DNA from: Streptomyces bungoensis
GTDB taxonomy: Bacteria > Actinomycetota > Actinomycetes > Streptomycetales > Streptomycetaceae
Assembly: GCF_001514215.1 (NCBI RefSeq)
Contig: NZ_KQ948857.1
Coordinates: 1-64,000, forward strand
Length of the DNA: 64,000 bases
Direction of reading: 5' to 3'
Part shown: positions 42,604 to 50,879 of the stretch, in pieces
Numbering within the stretch: position 1 is the stretch's first letter
How the letters are laid out: each line of letters begins with the position of its first letter
Notes under the pieces: model-generated
Database searches by the model: none
Told to the model about the DNA's origin: nothing
What the model saw: only the letters and a program-made list of their open reading frames with translations
Translations under genes and position numbers: made by a program

Positions 42604-43419
42604 TCAGCCGACCTTGCGGCGGGCCCGCAGGGCGGCGCGCCGCTGCTTGGTGGCCAGACGCTCCGCGATGCCCCGGATCTTGGGGTCCGCGGCCTCCCGC
42701 GCCGCCTCGACCTCCTGCCGGGCGGCGTCGCCGTGCAGTTCACCGAGGGCCATCAGCGCGGCCACGGCCAGCTGGGACTCCGAGCCCTGCACGACGGCGC
42801 CCAGGGCCTCGGCCGCGTCCTCCGCGTGCGGGTGCCCGATGTAGCACAGGGCGTCCGCCGCGTGCTGACGCACCGTGTGATCGTCCGAGCCGAGCGCCTC
42901 CACCAGCGCCGGGACGGCCGCCGCGCCGAACGCGGCCACGTCGTCGGTCAGGGCGTTGCGCTCCTCGATCGGGTGACGGTCGCCCAGCAGCGCGACCAGG
43001 TGCGGGACCGCCCGGGGCTCCTGGATGCGGCCCAGCGCCCACCGGGCCTTGCGGGCGACCGTCTCGTCCGGGTCCGTGATGTACGGCAGGATGGCGTCGA
43101 CGGTCTCCGGGTTGGCGAACTTGCTGAGCACGTGCAGCGCCTGCACCCGCACGTGCGAGGGCCGGTCCGGTCCGGTGGCGGCGAGCACCGCCGGCCGCGT
43201 GGCCTCCTCGAGCCGGACGACCGCCCAGGTCATCGTCTCCCGTACGAAGAAGTCCGCCTCTGCCCACAGTCTTTCGACCAGCACGTCCGCGAGATCGGTC
43301 TCGAACTCGGTCCCGATGGTGAGCGCCACGCCATTGCGCACGCTGCGATCGGGATCCGACAGCTTTTCGGCCAACTCTTCTGCGGACACTGCACTGTTCA
43401 GGGGCTGTGAGGTCGACAT
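42604..43419 (-). CDS. HEAT-repeat (PBS-lyase-like) protein
   Basis: The 271-residue protein is built of about five or six HEAT/PBS-lyase repeats. Examples of the repeat are DETVARKARWALGRIQEPRA, HTVRQHAADALCYIGHPHAE and AVPHLVALLGD. Such solenoids bind proteins and have no active site. I take ATG 43419 rather than an upstream in-frame ATG at 43449. It reads in the same direction as the thiopeptide genes but is separated from them by a terminator, so I regard it as outside the cluster. The partner is unknown. Confidence 0.75.
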   Translation of the reverse strand: MSTSQPLNSAVSAEELAEKLSDPDRSVRNGVALTIGTEFETDLADVLVERLWAEADFFVRETMTWAVVRLEEATRPAVLAATGPDRPSHVRVQALHVLSKFANPETVDAILPYITDPDETVARKARWALGRIQEPRAVPHLVALLGDRHPIEERNALTDDVAAFGAAAVPALVEALGSDDHTVRQHAADALCYIGHPHAEDAAEALGAVVQGSESQLAVAALMALGELHGDAARQEVEAAREAADPKIRGIAERLATKQRRAALRARRKVG

Positions 43420-43601
43420 GCGTCGCAGCCTAGCAAGATAGAGGTCCATTTAATTCCGATTTTCAGTTGTTGCTAGTTGAACGAAAGCCGCCACGCCGTC
43501 TTTTCGGGGCGGCACCGAAACCGATAACATGATCGAACTCGTGAACGATCGACCTGAAACCTAACAAATCGGCCAAAAAATTGATATTCAGACCAACACG
43601 G

Positions 43602-44909
43602 ATGTTGCTGTGGGCCACGGCGGGTGTGGTGGCCCTGGGGTTCCTCGTCGCCCTGGAGATCATGGCGCGTCACTACGGCGTGCGGGGACCGCTCACCGCC
43701 CAGGTGCGCGAGGTGGTGTACCCGCCCAAGTCGGGCTTCCTGCTGTACGCCTGCATGGCGCTGATGATGGTCGTGCTCACCTGGCGGGAGCGGTTCATCG
43801 CCGCCGGCGCCGCGGTCGGCATCGACCTCGTCTTCTTCGTGGCGCGGTGGGCGCTCGGCATCGACGTCGACCTGGACGAGGCGCACCCCTTCGGCAACGG
43901 CGCGTTGTGGGTCGTCATGGGCTGCGCGGTCATCGCCGTCACGCGCCGCACCGGCCAGGAACGGGTCCTGCTGCTGAAGGGCATCGGGCTGGGCCTGCTG
44001 CTGGTGGCCGGCCGCAAGACCGGCGACGCCTGGCTCCTCATCACCTCCAAGAGCCGCCCGACGGTGCTGGACCCGTACGTGGCCACCGCCGACCACGCCC
44101 TGGGCAACCCGTCGTGGGTGGTGGGACGGCTGGTCCGGGCGAGCGGTTCGATCGGCTTCCACCTGCTCGACGTCGTCTACGGACAGCTCGCCGTGGCCGC
44201 GGTCGTCGTCGCGATGTACCAGCTGCGCAACGTGGCGGCCGAACGGAAGTTCCCCCGCCACCACCTGGTGCGCACCTTCCTGGTCATCGGCCTGCTCGGG
44301 CCGGCCGTCTACATGATCTTCCCGGTGGTCGGCCCGGTCTTCGCCTACGGCCCCGGCGCCTCCGGCACCGGCGGCCTGCACTGGGCGGTGGCCAACCTGT
44401 GGCCGGACTCCCCGCCGCCGCTCAGCCCCCCGCACCCGGTCACGTACGACGCGATCACCCCGCGCAACTGCATGCCCAGCCTGCACACCGCGTGGGCCAC
44501 CGCGATCTTCATCCACTCCCGCACCGGCCCGCGCGTGCTGCGCTTCGCGGGCACCTTCTGGCTGATCGCCACCCTGACCGCGACGCTGGGCTTCGGCTAC
44601 CACTACGGCGCGGACCTCGTGGCCGGCGTGGTGTTCACGCTCACCATCGAGGCGGCGCTGCGCGCGCAGGTGCGCGACTGGGACCGGTCGGGACTCCAGC
44701 TGGCCGCCTACGGCGCGACGGTCTTCGTCGCGCTCCTGCTGTCGTACCGCTTCCTGCCGGTGCAGATGGCAGGGCGTCCGTGGCTGTTCGGCCCCGTCCT
44801 GCTGCTGGCGATGGGCTCGGTGGTCTACGGCTACCTGCGGACCACGAGGCAGTGGGAACCGGCCCCCGCGGCACTGCAGCGACCGGAACCCCGGCCCGAG
44901 ATGGTGTGA
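43602..44909 (+). CDS. PAP2/inositol-phosphotransferase-type integral membrane protein
   Basis: The 435-residue protein has about ten hydrophobic segments. Residues around 285-345 carry the PAP2_3-type catalytic pattern: ITPRNCMPSLHTAWATAIFIH, then later GFGYHYGADLVAGVVF, supplying the two catalytic His and the Asp. Proteins of this type dephosphorylate isoprenyl or phosphatidyl phosphates or transfer inositol phosphate. The substrate is not predictable. The TTG at 43581 in the same frame lacks a ribosome site. It is divergent from the HEAT gene across a 180-bp AT-rich gap that holds both promoters. Confidence 0.75.
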   Translation: MLLWATAGVVALGFLVALEIMARHYGVRGPLTAQVREVVYPPKSGFLLYACMALMMVVLTWRERFIAAGAAVGIDLVFFVARWALGIDVDLDEAHPFGNGALWVVMGCAVIAVTRRTGQERVLLLKGIGLGLLLVAGRKTGDAWLLITSKSRPTVLDPYVATADHALGNPSWVVGRLVRASGSIGFHLLDVVYGQLAVAAVVVAMYQLRNVAAERKFPRHHLVRTFLVIGLLGPAVYMIFPVVGPVFAYGPGASGTGGLHWAVANLWPDSPPPLSPPHPVTYDAITPRNCMPSLHTAWATAIFIHSRTGPRVLRFAGTFWLIATLTATLGFGYHYGADLVAGVVFTLTIEAALRAQVRDWDRSGLQLAAYGATVFVALLLSYRFLPVQMAGRPWLFGPVLLLAMGSVVYGYLRTTRQWEPAPAALQRPEPRPEMV

Positions 44910-44956
44910 GACGCCGCCACACGCCAAGTGGCCCTGAAATCAACGCTGTTGGTGAT

Positions 44957-44980
44957 GGAGACACCTACGCTGGTGTCTCC
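44957..44980. promoter_or_regulatory. Operator-like palindrome before a truncated aldo/keto reductase
   Basis: GGAGACACC-TACGCT-GGTGTCTCC is a perfect 9-bp inverted repeat with a 6-base centre that itself fits a -10 hexamer (TACGCT). It lies 21 bases before the start codon of the broken reductase gene. The form is typical of a TetR or MerR operator overlapping a promoter. No candidate regulator gene remains next to it. Confidence 0.6.
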
Positions 44981-45001
44981 GTCGCCAAGGGGGGAACACC
45001 C

Positions 45002-45206
45002 ATGCGTCAGGTCGCTCTCGGCAGCCAGGGTCTGCGGGTCTGCGCACAGGGGCTCGGCTGCATGGGCATGAGCCGGTCGTACGGCGTCGGCAACGACGAG
45101 GAGTCGATCAGGACAGAACGCGGCCGCGGCCGGCCTCGCCCTGACCGGCGACGACCTGTCCCGCCTGGCCGAGGCGGCCGCCGGGATCCAGGGCGCCCGC
45201 CGCTGA
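45002..45206 (+). pseudogene. Aldo/keto reductase remnant with a large internal deletion
   Basis: The first 36 codons (MRQVALGSQGLRVCAQGLGC, then MGMSRSYGVGNDEESI) are the clear start of an aldo/keto reductase barrel. From 45117, in another frame, NAAAAGLALTGDDLSRLAEA followed by GIQGARR and a stop is the family's C-terminal end. About 260 central residues with all catalytic positions are missing. The junction lies near 45105-45117 and also shifts the frame. The promoter palindrome upstream is intact. The remnant cannot make an active enzyme. Confidence 0.85.
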
Positions 45207-45251
45207 CCCCCGCGGCCCGCTCCGCCCGAACCCGGGTGGGCGCGCACGGAA

Positions 45252-45292
45252 AAGGCCGCGGGCCCCGGATCGTCTCCGGGGCCCGCGGCCTT
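45252..45292. terminator. Strong bidirectional terminator
   Basis: AAGGCCGCGGGCCCCGG and its exact complement form a 17-bp stem around ATCGTCT. It lies between the reductase remnant and the convergent 3' end of the DEAD-box helicase gene. Confidence 0.85.
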
Positions 45293-45336
45293 CTGCGTCG
45301 GTGACCGGCCCGCAGGCCGGTCACCGCTCACTGCCG

Positions 45337-47493
45337 TCAGCCGTTGCGCTTCCAGCGCGGCTTGTCCTCACGGCGGCCGAAGCCGCCGGTGCCGCGGTGG
45401 TCGTCACGACGGCCGAAGGGACGGTCGTGGCCGCCGGAGCGGAAGCCCGGACGGTCGTCCCGCCGGTCGCGGTTGAACGGCCGGTCGCTGCCCCGGTGCC
45501 CGCCCCGCTCGTCACGGCGGAAGCCACCCCGGTCGTCCCGGCGCTCGAAGGAACGGCCACCACGGTCACGGTCGAACGGGCGGCGCTCCTCACGGCGCTC
45601 GAACCCACGGTTGCCGCGGTCGCCGCGGTCACCCCGGTCGTCCCGGCGCTCGAAGCCACGGTCACCCCGGTCGTCACGACGCTCGAACCCACGGTTGCCG
45701 CGGTCACGGTCGAACGGGCGACGCTCGTCACGGCGCTCGTCACGACGCTCGAAGCCACGCCCGCCACGCTCGTCACGGCGCTCGAACCCACGGTCCCGGT
45801 CACGGTCCCGGTCGAAGGGCCGGCGGTCGTCCCTGCGCTCGAAACCCCGGCTGCCGCGGTCACCACGGTCACCCCGGTCGTCACGGCGCTCGAAGCCCCG
45901 CCGCTCCCGGCGCTCGTACGGCGCCGAACCCGACGGACGCTCCTCGCGCTCGGTCTCGCGCTCGCGCACCACCGGCTCCACGGGGGCCGACGCCTCGACC
46001 ACGGCCTCCGCCGCGGCCGCCTGGGCCACGGCCACCGCCGCCTCCGGGTCCTCACCGCGCTCACGGGCGACCCGGGCGACCAGCCGGTCGGCCTCCTCGC
46101 GCAGCTCGGTCGCACGGCGCTGGGCGCGCTCCAGCTGCCGGGTGAGGTCCGCGACCTCACGCTCGGCCTGCTGGGCGGCGTTCGCCGCGGACTCGGACTG
46201 CACCTCCGTCATCGAACGGGCGCCCGTGATCTCGGCGACCTCCGGGTCGAAGGCGGCCCCGCCCTGGATGATGTGGCGACCGGCGTCCACACCGGCGTCC
46301 TCCATCAGACGGAAGATCTGCCGCCGCTGGTGCGGCAGGGACAGCGACACGACCGTGCCCGTCCGGCCCGCACGCGCCGTACGGCCCGCACGGTGCAGGT
46401 AGTCCTTGTGGTCGCCCGCCGGGTCCACGTTCAGCACCAGGTCGATGCCGTCCACGTGGATGCCGCGCGCCGCCACGTCCGTCGCGACCAGGACGTTGAC
46501 GTAGCCCTCCTTGAAGTCCGCCAGCGTGCGCGTCCGCGCGCCCTGCGTCATGCCGCCGTGCAGGGCGTCCGCCTTCACACCCGCGTCACGCAGCTGCTCG
46601 GCGACCCGGTCGGCGCCCAGCTGGGTGCGCACGAAGATGATCGTGCGGCCCTTGCGGGAGGCGATCGCGGCCGTCACCGGCGCCTTGTCCTTGGGCTTCA
46701 CGATGAGGATGTGGTGCGACATGGTCGTCACCGCGCCCTGCGCCGCGTCCACCTCGTGGGAGACCGGGTCGGTCAGGTAGCGGTCGACGAGGGTCTGGAT
46801 CTCGTTCTCCATGGTCGCGGAGAACAGCATCCGCTGGCCGCCCGCCGGGACCTGGTCCAGCAGCTCCGTCACCTCGGGCAGGAAGCCCAGGTCGGACATC
46901 TGGTCGGCCTCGTCGAGGACGGCGATCTGGGTGTCCTCGAGCGAGCAGGCGCCGCGGTTGATGATGTCGCGCAGCCGGCCCGGGGTGGCGACGAGGATGT
47001 CGACGCCGCGCTCCAGGGCGTAGATCTGGTTGCCCATCGACGTACCGCCGCAGACGACCTTCATCTTCAGGCCGAGGACGTCGCCGTAGGGCTGGAGGGC
47101 GTCGGCCACCTGCATGGCCAGCTCGCGGGTCGGGGTCAGGATGACCGCGCGCGGCCGCTTCTTCTCGGTGCGGCCGCCGGCCAGCCGGGCCAGCGTCGGC
47201 AGACCGAACGACAGGGTCTTGCCGGAGCCGGTGCGGCCACGGCCGAGGATGTCCTTGCCGGCCAGGGCGTCCGGGATGGTCGCGGCCTGGATCGGGAAGG
47301 GGGTCGTCACGCCGTTCTGGGCGAGCTTGCGCACGACGCCCTCCGGCAGACCGAAGTCGCCGAACGTGATCTGGGGGGTGGTGTCGGTGGTGGTGTCAGC
47401 GGCCTCGAGGGCCTCGGTGACCACGGTCGTCGTCTCGACGAGTTCGTTCTCGTTCTCGGACACGACGATCTGATCAGTACTGGACACGGACAT
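45337..47493 (-). CDS. DEAD-box RNA helicase with RGG-like tail
   Basis: The 718-residue ATP-dependent RNA helicase probably remodels ribosomal or messenger RNA. The core (about 40-400) has the Q-motif region FGLPEGVVRKLAQNG, Walker A GRTGSGKT, TPTRELA, the DEAD box in VLDEADQM, SAT in FSATMENE, and HRAGRTARAGRTG. A coiled segment (about 440-480) precedes a C-terminal tail of about 200 residues made of ERRDDRGDRG-like units, which should bind RNA nonspecifically. I chose ATG 47493, which has GGAAGG upstream, over the 15-codon-longer frame. From memory it matches SCO4096 in position. Confidence 0.92.
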   Translation of the reverse strand: MSVSSTDQIVVSENENELVETTTVVTEALEAADTTTDTTPQITFGDFGLPEGVVRKLAQNGVTTPFPIQAATIPDALAGKDILGRGRTGSGKTLSFGLPTLARLAGGRTEKKRPRAVILTPTRELAMQVADALQPYGDVLGLKMKVVCGGTSMGNQIYALERGVDILVATPGRLRDIINRGACSLEDTQIAVLDEADQMSDLGFLPEVTELLDQVPAGGQRMLFSATMENEIQTLVDRYLTDPVSHEVDAAQGAVTTMSHHILIVKPKDKAPVTAAIASRKGRTIIFVRTQLGADRVAEQLRDAGVKADALHGGMTQGARTRTLADFKEGYVNVLVATDVAARGIHVDGIDLVLNVDPAGDHKDYLHRAGRTARAGRTGTVVSLSLPHQRRQIFRLMEDAGVDAGRHIIQGGAAFDPEVAEITGARSMTEVQSESAANAAQQAEREVADLTRQLERAQRRATELREEADRLVARVARERGEDPEAAVAVAQAAAAEAVVEASAPVEPVVRERETEREERPSGSAPYERRERRGFERRDDRGDRGDRGSRGFERRDDRRPFDRDRDRDRGFERRDERGGRGFERRDERRDERRPFDRDRGNRGFERRDDRGDRGFERRDDRGDRGDRGNRGFERREERRPFDRDRGGRSFERRDDRGGFRRDERGGHRGSDRPFNRDRRDDRPGFRSGGHDRPFGRRDDHRGTGGFGRREDKPRWKRNG
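45345..45930. repeat. Degenerate short tandem repeats coding the helicase tail
   Basis: The tail-coding DNA repeats units such as CGGTCGTCACGACGCTCGAA with small changes, encoding FERRDDRGDRG-type blocks about 8-15 residues long. The region is prone to slippage and length change between strains. Some frames on the opposite strand are open only because of this repetitiveness. Confidence 0.75.
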
Positions 47494-47717
47494 GCGAATG
47501 CGAAACCTTCCGGAGTCTCTTCGGCACGCGCCCGTCAACTCCGTGATTCGCTCACGACCGCCTCAATGCGGTCCGCCACGGCAAGGGAGAGTACGCGCCA
47601 CACGGCGCGCTCTGTGGTGGCGCCGGGCAAATGGGATCAAACGATCTACCACCATACGCACCCTCCACCCCTCAACGCAAACCGGCACCGTGCGCGCAGG
47701 TCAGCGGCCTCCCCCGC

Positions 47718-48236
47718 TCAGGTCGACACGTCCGCCACGGGTGCCGGCACCCGCCGTCCCAGCTGGGTCCCCGGCCCCTGCGCCGAGGAGGACGGCTCCG
47801 CGGACGGGGGCGGCGGCGAGGCCGGCGTCGGCTGCTCGGTCGGCGTCGGCTGCGGCTCGGCCGTCTGCGGAGGGGTCGGCTCGTCCGTACCCGGCGGACT
47901 CGGCGGCGCCGGCTCACCGGGCTTCCCCGGCTCACCCGGCCTGCCCGGCGCCGGCGACCCGCTGCCCGCCTCCGACGGCGTCGCCGAGGCCGACGCCGAC
48001 TTCCCGTGCTTCTTCTTCCCCCCGTGCTCTTGCTTGCCGTCCCCCGCCCCGCCGCCGTACCCGACGCCTCCGCCCCCGCCGCCAGGGCCGCCGTCCGGCG
48101 CGTCACCGCCCCGCTGCCCCGCCGAGTGCGAGGGCCTGGCCCGGCCGGCGTCGTCACCCACGCTCACACAGCCGGCGGCGACGGAGACCGTCAGCACCGT
48201 GGCGGCCAGACGGACGGGTACGTACAAGGGGCGCAC
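47718..48236 (-). CDS. Proline/glycine-rich lipoprotein of unknown function
   Basis: The 172-residue protein begins with a basic start, a hydrophobic stretch and a lipobox (LTVSVAAGC, lipidated Cys about residue 23). The rest is low-complexity: a glycine-rich segment, a Lys/His patch (QEHGGKKKHGK), then Pro/Glu/Thr-rich repeats (PGEPGKPGEPAPPSPPG). It should be an extended surface-anchored protein without a catalytic domain. I prefer the GTG at 48236, with GGAGG eight bases upstream, to the one at 48245. Confidence 0.7.
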   Translation of the reverse strand: MRPLYVPVRLAATVLTVSVAAGCVSVGDDAGRARPSHSAGQRGGDAPDGGPGGGGGGVGYGGGAGDGKQEHGGKKKHGKSASASATPSEAGSGSPAPGRPGEPGKPGEPAPPSPPGTDEPTPPQTAEPQPTPTEQPTPASPPPPSAEPSSSAQGPGTQLGRRVPAPVADVST

Positions 48237-48332
48237 GGCGGCCACCTCCGGAAGCGAGAAAGGGAGTCACCCTGCCCAACTCCCGCCGCCCGCACGAGGA
48301 CACGCACCGCGTTCGAATCGATACCCGACCGT

Positions 48333-48674
48333 TCACCCGTACCCGAGGGCGTGCAGCCGCGCGTCGTCGATGCCGAAGTGGTGAGCGATCTCGTGCACCA
48401 CCGTGACCTCGGTCTCCGCGACGACGTCCTCCCGGGAGGCGCACATCCGCAGCGTCGGCCCCCGGTACACCGTGATCCGGTCCGGCAGCACCCCCGCGTA
48501 CCACTCGCCCCGCTCGGTGAGAGGCGTCCCCTCGTACAGCCCCAGCAGCTCCGGATCATCCGTCGGCGGCTCGTCCTCCACGAACACCGCCACGTTGTCC
48601 ATCAACCGCGTCAACTCCGGCGGAATCCGGTCGAGCGCCTCGGCGACCAGCTCCTCGAACTCCTCACGTGTCAT
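48333..48674 (-). CDS. Small zincin-like metallopeptidase (HExxH)
   Basis: The 113-residue protein carries VVHEIAHHFGIDD near its C-terminus, the HExxHxxGxxD zinc motif of the single-domain actinobacterial minimal zincins (DUF1025-type family). There is no signal peptide, so it acts in the cytosol. The substrate is unknown. The ATG at 48674 is chosen because the upstream extension overlaps tRNA-associated sequence. Confidence 0.82.
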   Translation of the reverse strand: MTREEFEELVAEALDRIPPELTRLMDNVAVFVEDEPPTDDPELLGLYEGTPLTERGEWYAGVLPDRITVYRGPTLRMCASREDVVAETEVTVVHEIAHHFGIDDARLHALGYG

Positions 48675-48738
48675 CTCCAGCACACGCTCATTGTCCGGCA
48701 CAACTGCTCGAAGACGCGGATGCTGCACGGAACGCAAC

Positions 48739-48766
48739 AAGGCCCCGATCCGGAGATCGGGGCCTT
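48739..48766. terminator. Hairpin terminator after tRNA-Phe
   Basis: AAGGCCCCGATC-CGGA-GATCGGGGCCTT is a perfect 12-bp stem five bases beyond the 3' end of tRNA-Phe on the minus strand. T residues follow on the far side. Confidence 0.8.
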
Positions 48767-48771
48767 CGCTG

Positions 48772-48845
48772 TGGCTGGGGCCGGGGTCGAACCGGCGACC
48801 TTCCGCTTTTCAGGCGGACGCTCGTACCAACTGAGCTACCCAGCC
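48772..48845 (-). tRNA. tRNA-Phe (GAA)
   Basis: The 74-nt cloverleaf has anticodon GAA in the loop CTGAAAA. The acceptor stem is GGCTGGG/CCCAGCC and the T arm GCCGG-TTCGACC-CCGGC. CCA is not encoded. Confidence 0.93.
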
Positions 48846-48847
48846 AC

Positions 48848-48867
48848 GAGGTTTCACGTGAAACCTC
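48848..48867. promoter_or_regulatory. parS chromosome-partition site
   Basis: GTTTCACGTGAAAC (48851-48864) is the exact 14-bp consensus parS of Streptomyces, here extended to a perfect 20-bp palindrome by GAG/CTC. It lies between tRNA-Phe and tRNA-Asp. ParB binds such sites, which cluster around oriC, so the window should lie within a few hundred kb of the origin. Confidence 0.9.
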
Positions 48868-48869
48868 AG

Positions 48870-48944
48870 CGGTCCTGACGGGATTTGAACCCGCGGCCTC
48901 CACCTTGACAGGGTGGCGAGCACTCCAAACTGCTCCACAGGACC
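48870..48944 (-). tRNA. tRNA-Asp (GTC), first copy
   Basis: The 75-nt cloverleaf has anticodon GTC in the loop CTGTCAA. The acceptor stem is GGTCCTG/CAGGACC, with G as the discriminator base. An apparently identical gene lies at 54921-54995 on the other strand. Confidence 0.93.
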
Positions 48945-48981
48945 AAGCTCTGTGTGCAACAGTGTCGCACACGATCTTGCG

Positions 48982-49054
48982 TGCCCCCAACGGGATTCGA
49001 ACCCGTGCTACCGCCTTGAAAGGGCGGCGTCCTAGGCCGCTAGACGATGAGGGC
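48982..49054 (-). tRNA. tRNA-Glu (TTC)
   Basis: The 73-nt cloverleaf has anticodon TTC in the loop CTTTCAA and the acceptor stem GCCCTCA/TGGGGGC. It is the first of the minus-strand tRNA run Glu-Asp-Phe. Its product is the glutamyl donor used by LanB-type enzymes such as the one in this window, but it is a normal core gene. Confidence 0.93.
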
Positions 49055-49134
49055 TATCGGCCCGCCTGGGCGCTTCTCAGCGCGTCGGGGACGTGAGAAG
49101 CATATGGGATGGCGGGGAGTATCGCCAAAACGGT

Positions 49135-50721
49135 TTACGGCGCGCTCGGGGACGGAGTCGCCGAGGTGGGGGACGGTGCCGAGGGACCGGTGGTCGCGCC
49201 GGGCAGGTTCTCCTCGGGCAGGTGGCGGCTGACCTCGGCCGTTGTCAGGCCCAGGCCGCCCAGCTTGATCGCGTCCCAGGCCTGGAGGCGGTGGGAGTCG
49301 CGGTCGAAGTAGAGGATCGAGGCCTCGATGGGGGCCGGGTAGTCGTGCTCGACCGCGCGCAGTCCGCTGCCGCCGGTCGAGCCCTCCATGCGCAGCCGTG
49401 TGCCGTGCCTCAGTACCTGCGTGCCCTCGTGGTGGAGGTGCCCGCAGAGCACCAGGGGCACCTCGCCGTCCGTCCGGCGGGCGGCGACGGGTTCGTGGGC
49501 GATCGCCACGTCGGCCGGGGTGCCGGCCGCCCGCTGGGCGCGCAGGGCGTCGGCCAGCCGTTCGCCCGCCAGCTGCTCGGTGGCGTCGCCGCCGGGGACG
49601 ACGGAGCGGTCGGGGGTGAACTGGGGGTCGCCGATCCCGGCGAAGCGCAGGCCGGCGACGGTCTGCGTGCGGCCGTTGTCCAGGACGTGCACGTTCTTCA
49701 TGCGCTGCAGGTAGCGCTGGGTGGTGAGGGAGTCGTGGTTGCCGCGGACCCAGACGTAGGGCACGCCCAGGTCCTTGATCGGGTCCAGGAAGCCGTTCTC
49801 GGCGGCCGTGCCGTGGTCCATCGTGTCGCCCGAGTCGACGATCACGTTCACCTTGTACTGGTCGACCAGTGACGCGATGATCCGCCAGCTCGCCGGGTTG
49901 AGGTGGATGTCGGAGACGTGCAGCACCCGGAGCGTGGAGGGGTCCGGCTGGTAGGCCGGGAGGGTGGAGGTGACGTCGTAGAGCTTGGTCACGTTCGTCA
50001 CCAGGCGGGCCAGTTCCTTCTGGTAGACGTCGAACTCGGTGACGATGTTGCGGGCGTTGCCGACCAGGGACGGCGCGGAGGACAGCAGGCCGGAGAACTT
50101 GGGCTCCAGGACGGACTTGGGGTTCCAGGTGGCGTAGGCGGTCGCGCCGGAGGCGGCGAGGAGGGCGAGGGCCAGGCCGCCGGCGGTGAGCGCGCGGCGG
50201 GGGCGGCGGTAGACGGCGAGGCCGAGCGCGGTGGCGCCGGTGACGACGGCGACGCAGGAGCGTACGGCGAGGTCGAGGGTGCCGTGCTCGACGTCGTGGA
50301 CGACCTCGTCCTGGAGGCCGGAGAGGCGTTCGGGGTGGTCGACGAGGGCCTGGGAGCGCAGCGGGTCGAGCTGGTCGACGTTGACGTCGAGGCGGACGGG
50401 CGCGGCGTGGCTGTCGAGGGTGAGCGCGCCGAGCGGAGACACGTTGATCTTGGTGCCGCCGGTGAGGGAGGGGCGCAGCGCCATCGTGGTGTTCATGGGG
50501 CCGACCGGGGCGCGGACGTTGCCGACGACGAGCAGGCCGAGCCACGCGCCGACGAGGACGACCGCGGTGAGGCCGAGGGCGCGGAGCCAGGGCCGGGGCC
50601 GGGTGGCGAGCTCCAGGTCGGGGAGGGCGGGGGTTCTGCCGCGGCGGGAGCGGGTGCGGTCGGGGATCCGGTTCAGGACGCGGTGCAGGCGGTTCGGGGC
50701 TGCGACGGGGACGCGGGCCAT
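49135..50721 (-). CDS. Membrane-anchored metallophosphoesterase
   Basis: The 528-residue protein has one membrane segment near the N-terminus (about 48-68, LTAVVLVGAWLGLLVVGNV) and a second pair of hydrophobic stretches (about 150-215). A calcineurin-like phosphoesterase domain follows (about 270-470). Metal motifs are DIHLN, GDTMDHG, GNHDS, AHEP and GHLHH. The catalytic part should face outward or lie at the membrane. The substrate is unknown. The ATG at 50721 was chosen over an upstream one in a poor context. It is divergent from hrpA. Confidence 0.85.
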   Translation of the reverse strand: MARVPVAAPNRLHRVLNRIPDRTRSRRGRTPALPDLELATRPRPWLRALGLTAVVLVGAWLGLLVVGNVRAPVGPMNTTMALRPSLTGGTKINVSPLGALTLDSHAAPVRLDVNVDQLDPLRSQALVDHPERLSGLQDEVVHDVEHGTLDLAVRSCVAVVTGATALGLAVYRRPRRALTAGGLALALLAASGATAYATWNPKSVLEPKFSGLLSSAPSLVGNARNIVTEFDVYQKELARLVTNVTKLYDVTSTLPAYQPDPSTLRVLHVSDIHLNPASWRIIASLVDQYKVNVIVDSGDTMDHGTAAENGFLDPIKDLGVPYVWVRGNHDSLTTQRYLQRMKNVHVLDNGRTQTVAGLRFAGIGDPQFTPDRSVVPGGDATEQLAGERLADALRAQRAAGTPADVAIAHEPVAARRTDGEVPLVLCGHLHHEGTQVLRHGTRLRMEGSTGGSGLRAVEHDYPAPIEASILYFDRDSHRLQAWDAIKLGGLGLTTAEVSRHLPEENLPGATTGPSAPSPTSATPSPSAP

Positions 50722-50879
50722 TGGGGCCGTATGCCCGGGGGCGGGTGTGGATATGCGGCGGTTCGCCGCACTCGTGCGGTGGCCGCGGGGCCCCGGGTGA
50801 CGCTCCTGGTCCGTTCGGGGCGCTGCGCGGGTCAAATCGTTCGCGTGTGATTTCCGGGAGGTGCGATCCTGGATCGCGT

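Noticed and set aside
42604..43419. HEAT-repeat gene as part of the thiopeptide cluster
   Set aside because: A strong hairpin terminator lies between it and the precursor promoter, and no thiopeptide step calls for such a protein.
45345..45930. CRISPR-like array in the repetitive segment
   Set aside because: Units are imperfect, have no constant spacers, and lie in frame inside a helicase tail coding for Arg/Asp-rich repeats.
45301..48384. A very long plus-strand open frame opposite the DEAD-box helicase
   Set aside because: It is the complement of the helicase gene, with valine/alanine/proline-rich low-complexity translation and no family match. The minus-strand frame carries all helicase motifs.
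48982..49054. tRNA-Glu as a dedicated partner of the thiopeptide dehydratase
   Set aside because: It lies in a core tRNA cluster 6 kb from the biosynthetic genes, with a normal sequence. Proximity is most likely chance.
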